This document shows positions 7,941-16,300 of a DNA stretch of 25,521 nucleotides, one piece after another. A model generated the notes under the pieces. The model was not told the origin of the DNA. It made no database searches and saw only the letters and a list, made by a program, of their open reading frames with translations. The stretch's first letter is position 1; every line of letters begins with the position of its first letter. The stretch covers positions 1 through 25,521 of the forward strand of contig DATLYH010000326.1 of NCBI GenBank assembly GCA_035575035.1, given 5' to 3'. The stretch is from DATLYH01 sp035575035 (lineage in GTDB: Bacteria > Planctomycetota > Planctomycetia > Gemmatales > Gemmataceae). A program made the position numbers and the translations under genes.

Positions 7941-8185
7941 GGGTTCACCTCGGCAAGAGAAGGGAATCGGATCGGAAGATTATTTTCGCTCCCCAACCTG
8001 GCCAACACAAATGAAAAATCGCCCGTAACCAAATTCGCCGGAATTCAGGGAGGATGACTCCTGTTCGGGAGGATGGCCCAAGGCGGGCGAATTCGGCCAG
8101 ATGCGGTCTCCGGGAATTCGGCTCCATGCAGCCTCCCGGCAGGCCAGGTTGCCACGGACGTTGACCATGTAGACCGAATTACTCC

Positions 8186-8213
8186 TTGACACCCCCCTGG
8201 GGTGTGCGATAAT
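8186..8213 (+). promoter_or_regulatory. Sigma-70-like promoter for the zinc-ribbon kinase gene
   Basis: A perfect TTGACA (8186-8191) is followed by 16 bases and GATAAT (8208-8213). The predicted start near 8220 gives an untranslated leader of about 110 bases. Confidence 0.65.
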
Positions 8214-8237
8214 CAGCCGGTATTGGGGGAGAGCAGG

Positions 8238-8315
8238 CGTCTTGCCTTGCAAGACGGACGGGACTGTTCGCGGAGCGGACAGTTTTCCTTGTCACGGCCA
8301 GGGAGCGGCTCCCTT
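8238..8315 (+). promoter_or_regulatory. Leader with successive hairpins, attenuator-like
   Basis: Hairpin 1 is CGTCTTGC (8238-8245), loop CTT, GCAAGACG (8249-8256). Hairpin 2 is ACTGTTCGC (8263-8271), loop GGA, GCGGACAGT (8275-8283), one G-U pair, followed by TTTCC. A third short hairpin GGGAG-CGG-CTCCC follows shortly after, again before TTTCC. Two hairpins followed by T-rich sequence in a leader suggest transcription attenuation; no riboswitch class is recognised. Confidence 0.4.
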
Positions 8316-8332
8316 TCCGCTGCGGGTGCCCC

Positions 8333-9772
8333 ATGATCGCCTTTAACTGTCCCCGCTGCGGGGCGTCCCTCAAGGTCCAGGACAAAGGCGCCGGTCGGAC
8401 GGGAAAGTGCCCGGCCTGCGGCGAATCGATACAGGTTCCGTCGGCCGCCCCCAAGGAAGTCCGGCTTGCCGACCAGCCCCCCCCGCCCGATCCGGGGGCA
8501 GTCGAAACAGCGGTCCACCCGGCCGTCCATGAGACGGACGAACCGCGCCCGCCGCTCCCCACCGGCGAAGACTTCACCGCCGAAGACCTGTCCTTCCTGA
8601 GCAAGCCCCAAGGGCCCGATGAGATCGGCCGGCTTGGCGACTACCGCATCCTGAAGGTTCTCGGCGCCGGCGGCATGGGCATCGTCTTCCAGGCCGAGGA
8701 CTGCAAGCTCAAACGCCGCGTCGCCCTCAAGGCCATGAAGCGCTCCATGGCCGTCAAGGAGGCCAACCGCCAGCGCTTCCTGCGCGAGGCCCAGACGGCC
8801 GCGTCCATCGAGCACGAGCACATCGTCACCGTCTATCAGGTCGGCGAGGCCAACGGCGTCCCTTACCTGGCCATGCAGCTTTTGCAGGGCGAATCGCTCG
8901 AGGACCGACTCAAGCGTGAAGGGGGCTGGCTGTCGCTGGCTGAGGTGCTGCGCATTGGCCGGGAACTGGCCGAGGGGCTGGAGGCGGCCCACGAGCGCGG
9001 CCTGGTCCATCGCGATGTCAAGCCGGCCAACATCTGGCTGGAAGCCCCTCGCGATCGGGTCAAACTGGTTGACTTCGGCCTGGCACGGGCGGCCAACGAG
9101 AATGCCCGGCTGACGCTGACCGGGGCGGTGCTGGGCACGCCGGCCTACATGGCCCCGGAGCAGGCCAGCGGCCAGACCGTCGATCACCGCTGCGACCTGT
9201 TCAGCCTCGGCAGCGTCCTGTACCGGCTATGCACCGGCCAACTCCCCTTTCGCGGTAAGGACACCATGGCGGTACTCATGGCCCTGGCGACCCAGAACCC
9301 GGAGCCGCCCCGCCACATCGATCCGACCATCCCGGCTGAACTGTCCGACCTGATCCTGCACCTGCTGGCCAAGGATCCCCACGACCGCCCCAAGTCGGCG
9401 CGGGCCGTTGCCGACGCCCTCGTCCGGATCGAGCGGTCGCTGGCGGCGCCAAAGGCCGCCCCGAAGGAGCGGCCCGAGGCCCCGCGCACGATGAAGATGA
9501 AGGGAGCACCGGCCACACTCCCTCCCCCGGCCACGGCCGAAAGCGTGGAGGTGGTTAAGGAGGTGGTGAAAGAACCGGAGGCGCCGGAGAAGAAGGAACG
9601 GCCGCGACGGAAGGAGCCGGCCGCTCGGCCCGCCCCTCGCCGGCCGCGACACTTGGGCCGGACGCCGAAATCATCCGGCATAACTCAGGCTGTGATCCTC
9701 GGGCTGGCGGCGCTGATCGGCCTGCTGGTCCTGGCGGCCGGCTTCCTGCTGGTGCGCCACGTCCTGCAATAA
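8333..9772 (+). CDS. Ser/Thr protein kinase with N-terminal zinc ribbon and C-terminal membrane anchor
   Basis: This 479-residue kinase begins with a small zinc ribbon (Cys6, Cys9, Cys26, Cys29 in CPRCG and CPACG), then a linker to about residue 100. The catalytic domain runs from about 104 to 365 with GAGGMGIV, Lys133 (VALK), HRDVKPAN (226-233), DFG (247-249) and GTPAYMAPEQ. A Pro/Lys/Glu-rich linker (370-450) precedes one membrane helix (452-475) that ends the protein, so the catalytic part faces the cytoplasm with almost nothing outside. All key residues are present. The ribbon-kinase fusion is frequent in planctomycetes. It converges with mqnE. Confidence 0.93.
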   Translation: MIAFNCPRCGASLKVQDKGAGRTGKCPACGESIQVPSAAPKEVRLADQPPPPDPGAVETAVHPAVHETDEPRPPLPTGEDFTAEDLSFLSKPQGPDEIGRLGDYRILKVLGAGGMGIVFQAEDCKLKRRVALKAMKRSMAVKEANRQRFLREAQTAASIEHEHIVTVYQVGEANGVPYLAMQLLQGESLEDRLKREGGWLSLAEVLRIGRELAEGLEAAHERGLVHRDVKPANIWLEAPRDRVKLVDFGLARAANENARLTLTGAVLGTPAYMAPEQASGQTVDHRCDLFSLGSVLYRLCTGQLPFRGKDTMAVLMALATQNPEPPRHIDPTIPAELSDLILHLLAKDPHDRPKSARAVADALVRIERSLAAPKAAPKERPEAPRTMKMKGAPATLPPPATAESVEVVKEVVKEPEAPEKKERPRRKEPAARPAPRRPRHLGRTPKSSGITQAVILGLAALIGLLVLAAGFLLVRHVLQ

Positions 9773-9784
9773 GTCCCGCGCCGT

Positions 9785-9796
9785 GCGGCCGGCCGC
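9785..9796. terminator. GC-rich palindrome between convergent kinase and mqnE genes
   Basis: GCGGCCGGCCGC is a perfect 12-bp palindrome filling most of the 24-bp gap between the two converging stop codons. It has no T-run, so a role in bidirectional termination is only possible. Confidence 0.3.
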
Positions 9797-10930
9797 TCAC
9801 CGGACCGCGAGGGTTCGCCCCGTCCGCCATTGTCCCTCTTGCCGGATCACCTCGTGATAGAGCGTGTCGCGCTCCACCGGGATGCGGCCGGCCTCCTCGA
9901 TCAGCCGGCGAATCTCGGCGACGGTCAGTTCCTGCGGCGAATCGGAGCCGGCATCGTGGTAAATCTTCTCGTGGACCACCGTGCCGTCCAGGTCGTCGGC
10001 GCCGAAGCTCAGCGCGATCTGGGCCGTCTTGATCCCCAGCATCACCCAATACGCCTTAACGTGCGGGAAGTTGTCGAGCATCAACCGGCTCAGGGCCATG
10101 ATTCGCAGGTCGGTCAGGCTGCTGGGCTTGGGAAGGTGCGCCAGCTTGGTATTGGCAGGGTGGAAGGCGAGCGGGATGAAAGTCTGGAAGCCGCCGGTCT
10201 GGTCTTGCAGCTCGCGCAGCCGGCAGAGATGGTCGATGCGGTGATGAGCCTTTTCGATGTGGCCGTAGAGCATGGTGGCGTTGGAACGCAGGCCAAGCTC
10301 GTGGGCCTCGCGATGGATGCGCAGCCAGGTGTCGGCGTCGGCCTTGTGCTCGCAGATCTGGTCGCGGACCTCGGGATGGAAGATCTCGGCCCCGCCGCCG
10401 GGAAGGCTGCCCAGCCCTGCCTCCTTGAACTCGGCCAGCAGGTCGCGCGTGGGCCGGCCGGTCAGCCGGGAGAACCAGTCCCATTCGACGGCGGTATACG
10501 CCTTCAGATGCAGCCGCGGATAGGCCCGGTGGATGATACGGACAACGTTCAGATACCACTCATAGGGCAACTGGTGGTGCAGGCCGCCGACGATGTGCAG
10601 CTCGGTAGCGCCGCGCCGCTCGGCCTCGGCGGCGCGCTCCAGGATCTGCTCCTCGCTCATCACGTAGCCCTTGGGGCTCTTCAGGTCGGCGCGGAAGGCG
10701 CAGAAGGTGCACCGATAGACGCAGACGTTCGTCGGGTTAAGGTGGGTGTTGACGTTGTAGTAAGTGAAATGGCCGTTCTTCCGCTCGCGGACGAGGTTGG
10801 CCAACTCCCCCAGCGTGAACAGGTCGGCGTGGTCGTGCAAGTACAGGCCGTCCTCGAACGACAGGCGCTGACCGGCCTCGACCTTCTCGCGGATGACGGC
10901 CAGGCGGACGCCGGCAGGAAGTTCGCTCAT
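9797..10930 (-). CDS. mqnE: Aminofutalosine synthase (radical SAM), futalosine menaquinone pathway
   Basis: MqnE joins the 3-(1-carboxyvinyl)oxybenzoate precursor to S-adenosylmethionine to give aminofutalosine in the alternative menaquinone pathway. Of 377 residues, Cys70, Cys74 and Cys77 (CVYRCTFC) bind the 4Fe-4S cluster. ELHIVGGLHHQLPYEWY, LKAYTAVEW and LPGGGAEIF are the patterns that separate MqnE from its paralogue MqnC. I chose the ATG at 10930, with AAAGGGG upstream, over a GTG four codons earlier. No other mqn gene is in the window, so the pathway is dispersed. Its promoter must lie in the 185-bp gap shared with the divergent antitoxin gene. Confidence 0.93.
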   Translation of the reverse strand: MSELPAGVRLAVIREKVEAGQRLSFEDGLYLHDHADLFTLGELANLVRERKNGHFTYYNVNTHLNPTNVCVYRCTFCAFRADLKSPKGYVMSEEQILERAAEAERRGATELHIVGGLHHQLPYEWYLNVVRIIHRAYPRLHLKAYTAVEWDWFSRLTGRPTRDLLAEFKEAGLGSLPGGGAEIFHPEVRDQICEHKADADTWLRIHREAHELGLRSNATMLYGHIEKAHHRIDHLCRLRELQDQTGGFQTFIPLAFHPANTKLAHLPKPSSLTDLRIMALSRLMLDNFPHVKAYWVMLGIKTAQIALSFGADDLDGTVVHEKIYHDAGSDSPQELTVAEIRRLIEEAGRIPVERDTLYHEVIRQEGQWRTGRTLAVR

Positions 10931-11037
10931 GACTCGGCCCACCCCTTTCAGGTAACGGCAATCCCTGGCTTATTCTAGCAGCGGCAGCAGGTTTTTCTAG
11001 AGCTTGAAAGTTCAGAACCGCTCGAAGCAAACCCGGC

Positions 11038-11066
11038 TGGACCGCCTTTGGCCGCCGGCTTATCAT
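11038..11066 (+). promoter_or_regulatory. Candidate promoter of the toxin-antitoxin operon
   Basis: TGGACC (11038-11043), 17 bases and TATCAT (11061-11066) have correct spacing but only moderate matches. It lies 50 bases before the antitoxin start. No obvious operator dyad was seen. Confidence 0.3.
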
Positions 11067-11115
11067 GACAACCGTAAACCCCGACGGACCACAACGCCTC
11101 AGGGGGGACCATTTC

Positions 11116-11430
11116 ATGACCATCAGCCTGACAGAAGATTTCAAGACCGCGGCCGAGCTGGCCAGCGAGACGGAGGTAATCCTGGAGCAGGTGCGGCAGA
11201 GCGGCCGACCGGTCGTCGTCACCCAGGGTGGCAAGCCAGCAGCAGTCCTGCTCGACATCGCCCGGTACGAGTGGATGGTGCATCTGCTCAACTTGGGCCG
11301 TCTTCTGGCGGAGGGAGAGGCTTCGATCCGGGCCGGTAAGACACGGCCCGCGGAGGAGGTCTTCAAGGAATTACTGGGCGAGGAGCGCCGTGCCAACAAG
11401 GTACCGCGTAGAAATCGGTCCCGCCGCTGA
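11116..11430 (+). CDS. Type II antitoxin, Phd/YefM family
   Basis: This 104-residue protein has the Phd/YefM pattern: a DNA-binding N-terminus (LTEDFKTAAELASETEVILEQVRQSGRPVVVTQGGKPAAVLLDIARYEWM) broken here into its recognisable parts, VILEQVRQSGRPVVVTQGGK and AAVLLDIARYE, followed by a C-terminal toxin-neutralising helix region rich in Glu, Lys and Arg. The ATG at 11116 follows AGGGGGGACC; an in-frame upstream start at 11065 has no such signal. It overlaps the toxin gene by 41 bases, and its last 68 bases are antisense to the glycosyltransferase frame. It would repress its own operon and neutralise the toxin. Confidence 0.88.
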   Translation: MTISLTEDFKTAAELASETEVILEQVRQSGRPVVVTQGGKPAAVLLDIARYEWMVHLLNLGRLLAEGEASIRAGKTRPAEEVFKELLGEERRANKVPRRNRSRR

Positions 11431-13366
11431 GCGTGACATCCGCTCCATCCAGGGAACCATCGCCCGCGACAAACCCCGGGCCGCCCGGAAGTGGGTGGTC
11501 GGAGTCAGAGACAAGATGCGGTCCCTGGCACTGTTTCCGGAGCGGTGTGAGCTCATTCCTGAAGGGCCGGACGTGGGTCCCGACTATCGACACCTCATCT
11601 TCGGCAACTACCGCATCATCTACCGCGTCGAGGAAAGGCGGGTAATCGTGGTGCGCGTGCTCCACGCGGCTCGCCTGCTCACCGCGGAGATGCTGCAGGG
11701 TGAACGGTCGTGACAACGGCCTTGCTCCTCCCTCGGCTGCGGATTGGGCACGCCGCCAGACGGCTAGCAGGCACCAGGTACGGGGCGAATCGTACCAGAC
11801 CGGCCGCTCCGCCCATAGCTTGGCGGCCCTCTCTCCGGTCAGCAGGGACAACGGATACTTCTTCGTCAGCGGTAAGACAGCGACTACCTGGTAAGACTGC
11901 TTCAGCAAGGTCCGCACTTCATCCACCAGGTCCGTCGGGGTGCCGTCGCGGAGCATCATCGAAGTGGGAGCGAACACGGTGATAATGAATTCCGGCTCGT
12001 TCCGGTGAAGGTCCTCGATCGCCTCGTGCTGCAACCGGCCGGTCAGCGGCGTCGGAATGGTCAGGGGGTAGGCGAAGATGAACCGGCTGGCGCTTTTGCG
12101 CTCCGCGTAGTAGAGGATCTGCGGCTCGGACCCGAGGATGAAGACGGTGGCGTCGGGGCCGGAGTTCTCCGCGATGAACCGGCCGATGCCGACCGACTCG
12201 GCGAACGGGTCGTAGCTATAGAGTTGATGGCATTTCTCCTCCGGCGTCCCGACCAGGTAGTACCAGGGGGCCGACACCACGCCGTACAGGAGGGCGAGCC
12301 CGCCGGCCGCAAAGGGGAGGGCGCGGCGCAGAGACGGCCGCAGCGGCAACAGGGCCAAGGCGCTGAACCCCAGACCGGCCAGCAGCGCCAGGGCCGGAAT
12401 GAGCTGGATGAAATAGTGGGGGCTGAAATAGCCGCCGGATGAAACCCCAAGGGCGGAAGCGAGCAGCCAGCCGGCCAGGATCAGCGTAGCGCGCCGCGTT
12501 CCCGGGCCCCACAGCGAATCGCCGCGAGCGAAGCCGAGCCCCAGCCCGATCAGGGCGGCCAGGTAGATCGGCCCGGAGGATTCGAGGATTCCGCGGAAGG
12601 ATTGCCAGAAAGTCGTCGGGTAAGAGGAGAGAGGGAACGTGGTCGCGTAGGCCAGGCCGTAGCGAACGGTGGCCTCGTAGAAGGGGCCGCCGGCATCGAC
12701 GGCGACGAAGTAGGCGGCCACTACCCCAACGACCGCGGCGGCCCCCAGCAGGAGGGCGCCGCCCAGCGGCCAGCCGCGCCGGGGCGGCCAGGAGACCACG
12801 GCCAGGCAGACGAACAGGTTGAAGAAGGCTGTCTGCCGCGCCAACATCGCGGCCGCCGATAGCGCCCCGGCCAGGGCGCTCCACCCGGCCGACCGCTGCT
12901 CCGCGGCGTGGAGAGCGGCCAGCAAGGCTCCCGTCATGGGAAGGAGCATGAAGATTTCCGTGTTGGCCGCGTTGCCGAGTACGGCGCGGTCGGTGGTCAG
13001 AAAGGCCGCCAGGGCCGCCGCCAGGAGGCCGGCCTCGGCCGAGAAAAGTTTCCGGCCCAGGAGGAACACCACCACCAGGGTGCCGAGCGTGTAGACCTGG
13101 GCCCCCCAGTGAATGACGGCCGGGCCGGTGCCAAAGAGGTGAAAGACGACATAGGCGGCGAAGGCCAGCGGCGGCTTGAGGTCAAAGTTGTCCTTGTAGG
13201 GTATTTCCCCTTGGACCCAGCGCTGGGCGATGTAGGCGTACCCGCCCTCGTCGCGCTCCAGGGGAATATCGACCAGGGGAGAGCGCAGCAACAGCGCCAG
13301 GGCCAGGACCGTTGCCAGGCTGATCCCTACCCACCGCCGACTTGCAAGCAACGGTGTGCCGCTCAT
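11363..13366 (-). CDS. Membrane glycosyltransferase, ArnT/PMT-like (GT39/GT83 type)
   Basis: This 667-residue polytopic protein should transfer a sugar from a polyprenyl-phosphate donor to an acceptor on the outer face of the membrane. The first loop after the first helix carries the catalytic-type acidic motif ERDEGGYAYIAQRW and the DNFDLKPPLA pattern. Many hydrophobic helices follow to about residue 400, then a soluble domain with SEPQILYYAERKSASRFIF. Family resemblance ends at WCLLAVWRR near residue 539 (about 11750). The last 128 residues have soluble, family-unlike sequence and are antisense to the toxin-antitoxin genes, so the original stop may have been lost. The ATG at 13366 is 33 bases after the ileS stop, so it is probably cotranscribed with ileS. 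Confidence 0.85.
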   Translation of the reverse strand: MSGTPLLASRRWVGISLATVLALALLLRSPLVDIPLERDEGGYAYIAQRWVQGEIPYKDNFDLKPPLAFAAYVVFHLFGTGPAVIHWGAQVYTLGTLVVVFLLGRKLFSAEAGLLAAALAAFLTTDRAVLGNAANTEIFMLLPMTGALLAALHAAEQRSAGWSALAGALSAAAMLARQTAFFNLFVCLAVVSWPPRRGWPLGGALLLGAAAVVGVVAAYFVAVDAGGPFYEATVRYGLAYATTFPLSSYPTTFWQSFRGILESSGPIYLAALIGLGLGFARGDSLWGPGTRRATLILAGWLLASALGVSSGGYFSPHYFIQLIPALALLAGLGFSALALLPLRPSLRRALPFAAGGLALLYGVVSAPWYYLVGTPEEKCHQLYSYDPFAESVGIGRFIAENSGPDATVFILGSEPQILYYAERKSASRFIFAYPLTIPTPLTGRLQHEAIEDLHRNEPEFIITVFAPTSMMLRDGTPTDLVDEVRTLLKQSYQVVAVLPLTKKYPLSLLTGERAAKLWAERPVWYDSPRTWCLLAVWRRAQSAAEGGARPLSRPFTLQHLRGEQASRVEHAHHDYPPFLDAVDDAVVAEDEVSIVGTHVRPFRNELTPLRKQCQGPHLVSDSDHPLPGGPGFVAGDGSLDGADVTLSGGTDFYAVPCWHGAPRPVIP
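11390..11713 (+). CDS. Type II toxin, RelE/ParE superfamily
   Basis: This 107-residue protein shows the RelE/ParE fold pattern: YRVEIGPAAERDIRSI, a helix with KPRAARKWV, FPERCELIPE, then GPDYRHLIFGNYRIIYRVEERRVIVVRVLHAAR. The ending fits ParE-like toxins (gyrase target) as well as RelE-like ribosome-dependent RNases; sequence alone does not settle the target. It starts with a GTG at 11390, preceded by GAGGAG at a good distance. The whole gene lies antisense within the last 390 bp of the leftward glycosyltransferase reading frame. Confidence 0.88.
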   Translation: MPTRYRVEIGPAAERDIRSIQGTIARDKPRAARKWVVGVRDKMRSLALFPERCELIPEGPDVGPDYRHLIFGNYRIIYRVEERRVIVVRVLHAARLLTAEMLQGERS

Positions 13367-13398
13367 GATTGGTCGGAATATCGGCGCTTGCCCGGATG

Positions 13399-16300
13399 TC
13401 ACGCCTTCCGTAATTCGATGGTCAGCGGCTGGCCGTCCACCTTGACCGCGGCCCGGGGAGCATTGCCTCCCAGCGGTTCGGCCGACAGCCGCACCGTCAG
13501 CGTCTCGGCGCAAATATAATCGCGGTGCGCCGCGATCGCCTGGCGCAGCGCCGGTGAATCGGTGCCGAGATGGAGGACGATGCGGTCTTCCATCTCCAGG
13601 TTGGCCTTCTTGCGCAACTCCTGCACCTGACGCACCACCTCGCGGGCCATGCCCTCCTGCTTTAGTTCCTCGGTGATGCGGGTGTCGATCAGCACCTGCG
13701 TGTTGCGGTCGGCGGTGCCGGCCCAGCCCTCGGGGGCCTTCATCTGCACTACAACATCAGCCGGCTCCAGCGTCACGGGACCGCCGGGACAGGACAGTTC
13801 CAGGGACTGACCGGCTCCGACCTTCTTCGCGGCCGTGGACGGATCGACCTGGGCCAGCGCCTCCAGGACCTCCTTGAGGCGGGCACCGAGCTTCGGCCCC
13901 AGGTTCTTCAGGTTCGGCTTGATCTCATAGTGCAGCAGCGGGCCGTTACGGCTCTCGTGCAGGCAGACTGCCTTGACATTTAGCTCATCGCGGATCTGGT
14001 CGCTGAAGCGCTCGACCGCTCGCCGTTCGCGCTCGTCGCCCGGCTGAACCTTCATCTCGGCCAGCGGCTGCCGGACCTTGATCTTGACCGTGTTGCGGGC
14101 CGCCGAACCGAGCGACACCAGCCGCAGCAGCGCTTCCATATCCGCCGACAGATCCTCGTCGATGAGCGACTCGTCGGCCTCGGGGAAGGCGCACAGGTGG
14201 ACGCTGACCGGGGCCTCCTTCACGCGGCGGGCCACCAGGTTCTGGTACATGTGCTCGGTCAAAAACGGCATGATCGGGGCGAAGAGCTTGGTCAGCGTCG
14301 TCAGCACGGTATAGAGCGTCTGATAAGCCGCCAGCTTGTCGGTCCCCTGCTCGCTCTTCCAGAAGCGGCGGCGATTGCGGCGGACATACCAGTTGCTCAA
14401 CTTGTCCTCGACGAACTCTTCCGCCTTCAGACAGAAGGCCATCACGTTGAAGCGCGGGAACTCGTCACGCGCCGTCTGGATCAGTTTCTGAAGGTCGGAC
14501 AGGATCCAGCGGTCGATGTCGGGCCGCTGCCGGACCGGCACCGCGGGGGCGTTCGGGTCGAAGCCGTCGAGCCGGGCGTAGTTGCAGAAGAAGGCGTAGC
14601 TGTTCCACAGTTTGAGCGTGAATTTGCTCCGCAACTCCTCCGCCGGTCCTGGGCCGAAGTTGATGTTCAGCGCCGGGTTATGCCGGCAGAACAACCAGCG
14701 GATCAAATCGGCGCTCATCGGCGGATAGCGCCGCGTAACACCGTGAGGGTCGGTCAACTCGTATCCCTCGTCCGCTGCTCCCTCGAACGGGATGGCGTTG
14801 CCGGCCGACTTGTGCATGGGCCGGTCCCACTGGTCGCGCACCAGGCCATGGCCGAGCAGCACCTTGAAAGGCGGACGGCCGGTCATCATCGTGCTCATCG
14901 CCAGAATCGCATAGAACCAGTTGCGGAACTGGCCGGGGAAGCACTCGGTGATGAAGTCCGCTGGGAACCACTTCTCCCAGTACGCCCGGTCGGTGTTGTA
15001 CTTCATCGTCGAGTAGGGGACGATGCCGGCGTCCAGCCAGGGGTTGCCGACGTCAGGAATGCGGCTGGCTCGGCCGCCGCACTGGGTGCACTGGACCTTT
15101 ACCAGGTCGATCCAGGGGCGGTGCGGCGTGTGTCCCTCGAACTCCTGCCAGCCGGCCACCGCCCGGGCGCGCAGCTCCTCGCGGCCGCCGATCACGTCAA
15201 AATGGCCGCACTCCTCGCAGACCCAGATCGGCAACGCCAGGCCCCAGAAGCGCTTCTTCGAGATCATCCAGTCGCCCATGTTCCGCAGCCAGTCCAGCTC
15301 GCGGGCCTTGCCGTTGATCGACTCGGGCAAGAAGGTCACCTGTTCGGTGACGCGCATGATCTCGTCGCGCCAGCGCATGTCGATGAACCACTCATCCACC
15401 AGGCGGAAGAGCAGCTCCGTCTTGCAGCGCCAGCAATGCGGATAGTTGTGCGGATAACGCTCGACCTCCAAGAGCAATCCCTTTTCACGGAGATTGGCCA
15501 GGATGGCGTCGGTGGTAGCAGGGTCGAGTGCGGAGCGGCCCTCCAGTTCGCCGAAGCCGGGCAGGAAGACCCCTTCCTCATCCAGCGGGGCGATCGGCGG
15601 CAGTCCCTCCTGCCGGCCCAGCTCGAAGTCTTCCTTGCCGCAGCCCGGTGCGATGTGGACGATCCCTGTACCCTCGGCCGCGCCGACGGCATCCCAGGCG
15701 ATGACGCGATGCACCCCACGGGCCGGTTGGTCGGGCGCCCAGTTTTGCTTGCGGACGACCTCGGCAATCGCGGCAGGATAACCTGCGGGATGGCCCTGTG
15801 CCGGCAGCTCATCAAAGGGGCCGTCATAGGTCCAGCCGATCATCTCCCGGCCGGACAGCTCGCCGAGCACCTCGTAGCCCCCTTTTTCCTTGAAGATCTG
15901 TTCGAGGGTCTTCAACTTCGGCACGCCCTCGACCCATTCTTTGCGCCGGAACTCCTCCTCCAGGCGCTGATGGGTCAGGGCACCCTTGGCGAGATAGTAA
16001 ATCTGATCGCGGTGGCGGACCTTGAGGTAAATCAGACCCGGATTGACGGCGACGGCAACGTTGCTGGTCAGCGTCCAGGGGGTGGTGGTCCAGACGAGCA
16101 GGTTCTCGCCGGGCCGCCCTCGCAGCGGCAAGCGGACGAAGACGGCGCGATGGGCGACGAGCTGGTAGCCTTCGTGCATCTCCATCTGGCTCAGCCCGAC
16201 GGCGCAGCGGGGGCACCAGGGCATGGCGTCGTAAGCCCGGTAGATCAGGCCGCGCTGGTGGCACTTCTTCAGGAAGCTCCAGATGGTGTAGTTGTTCTCC

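Larger units (their letters stand above)
7941..8332. other. 392-bp divergent intergenic region between two kinase genes
   Basis: No convincing gene is present. The left part contains a Shine-Dalgarno AGGTGA for the leftward kinase and an AT-rich stretch (7975-8035) where its promoter probably lies, though I see no clear hexamer pair. The right part holds a rightward promoter (8186-8213) and a leader of about 110 bases with three hairpins. Confidence 0.6.

Noticed and set aside
6639..8057. A 472-codon open frame on the plus strand opposite the first kinase.
   Set aside because: It is antisense to a kinase with all catalytic motifs and shows only composition-driven sequence.
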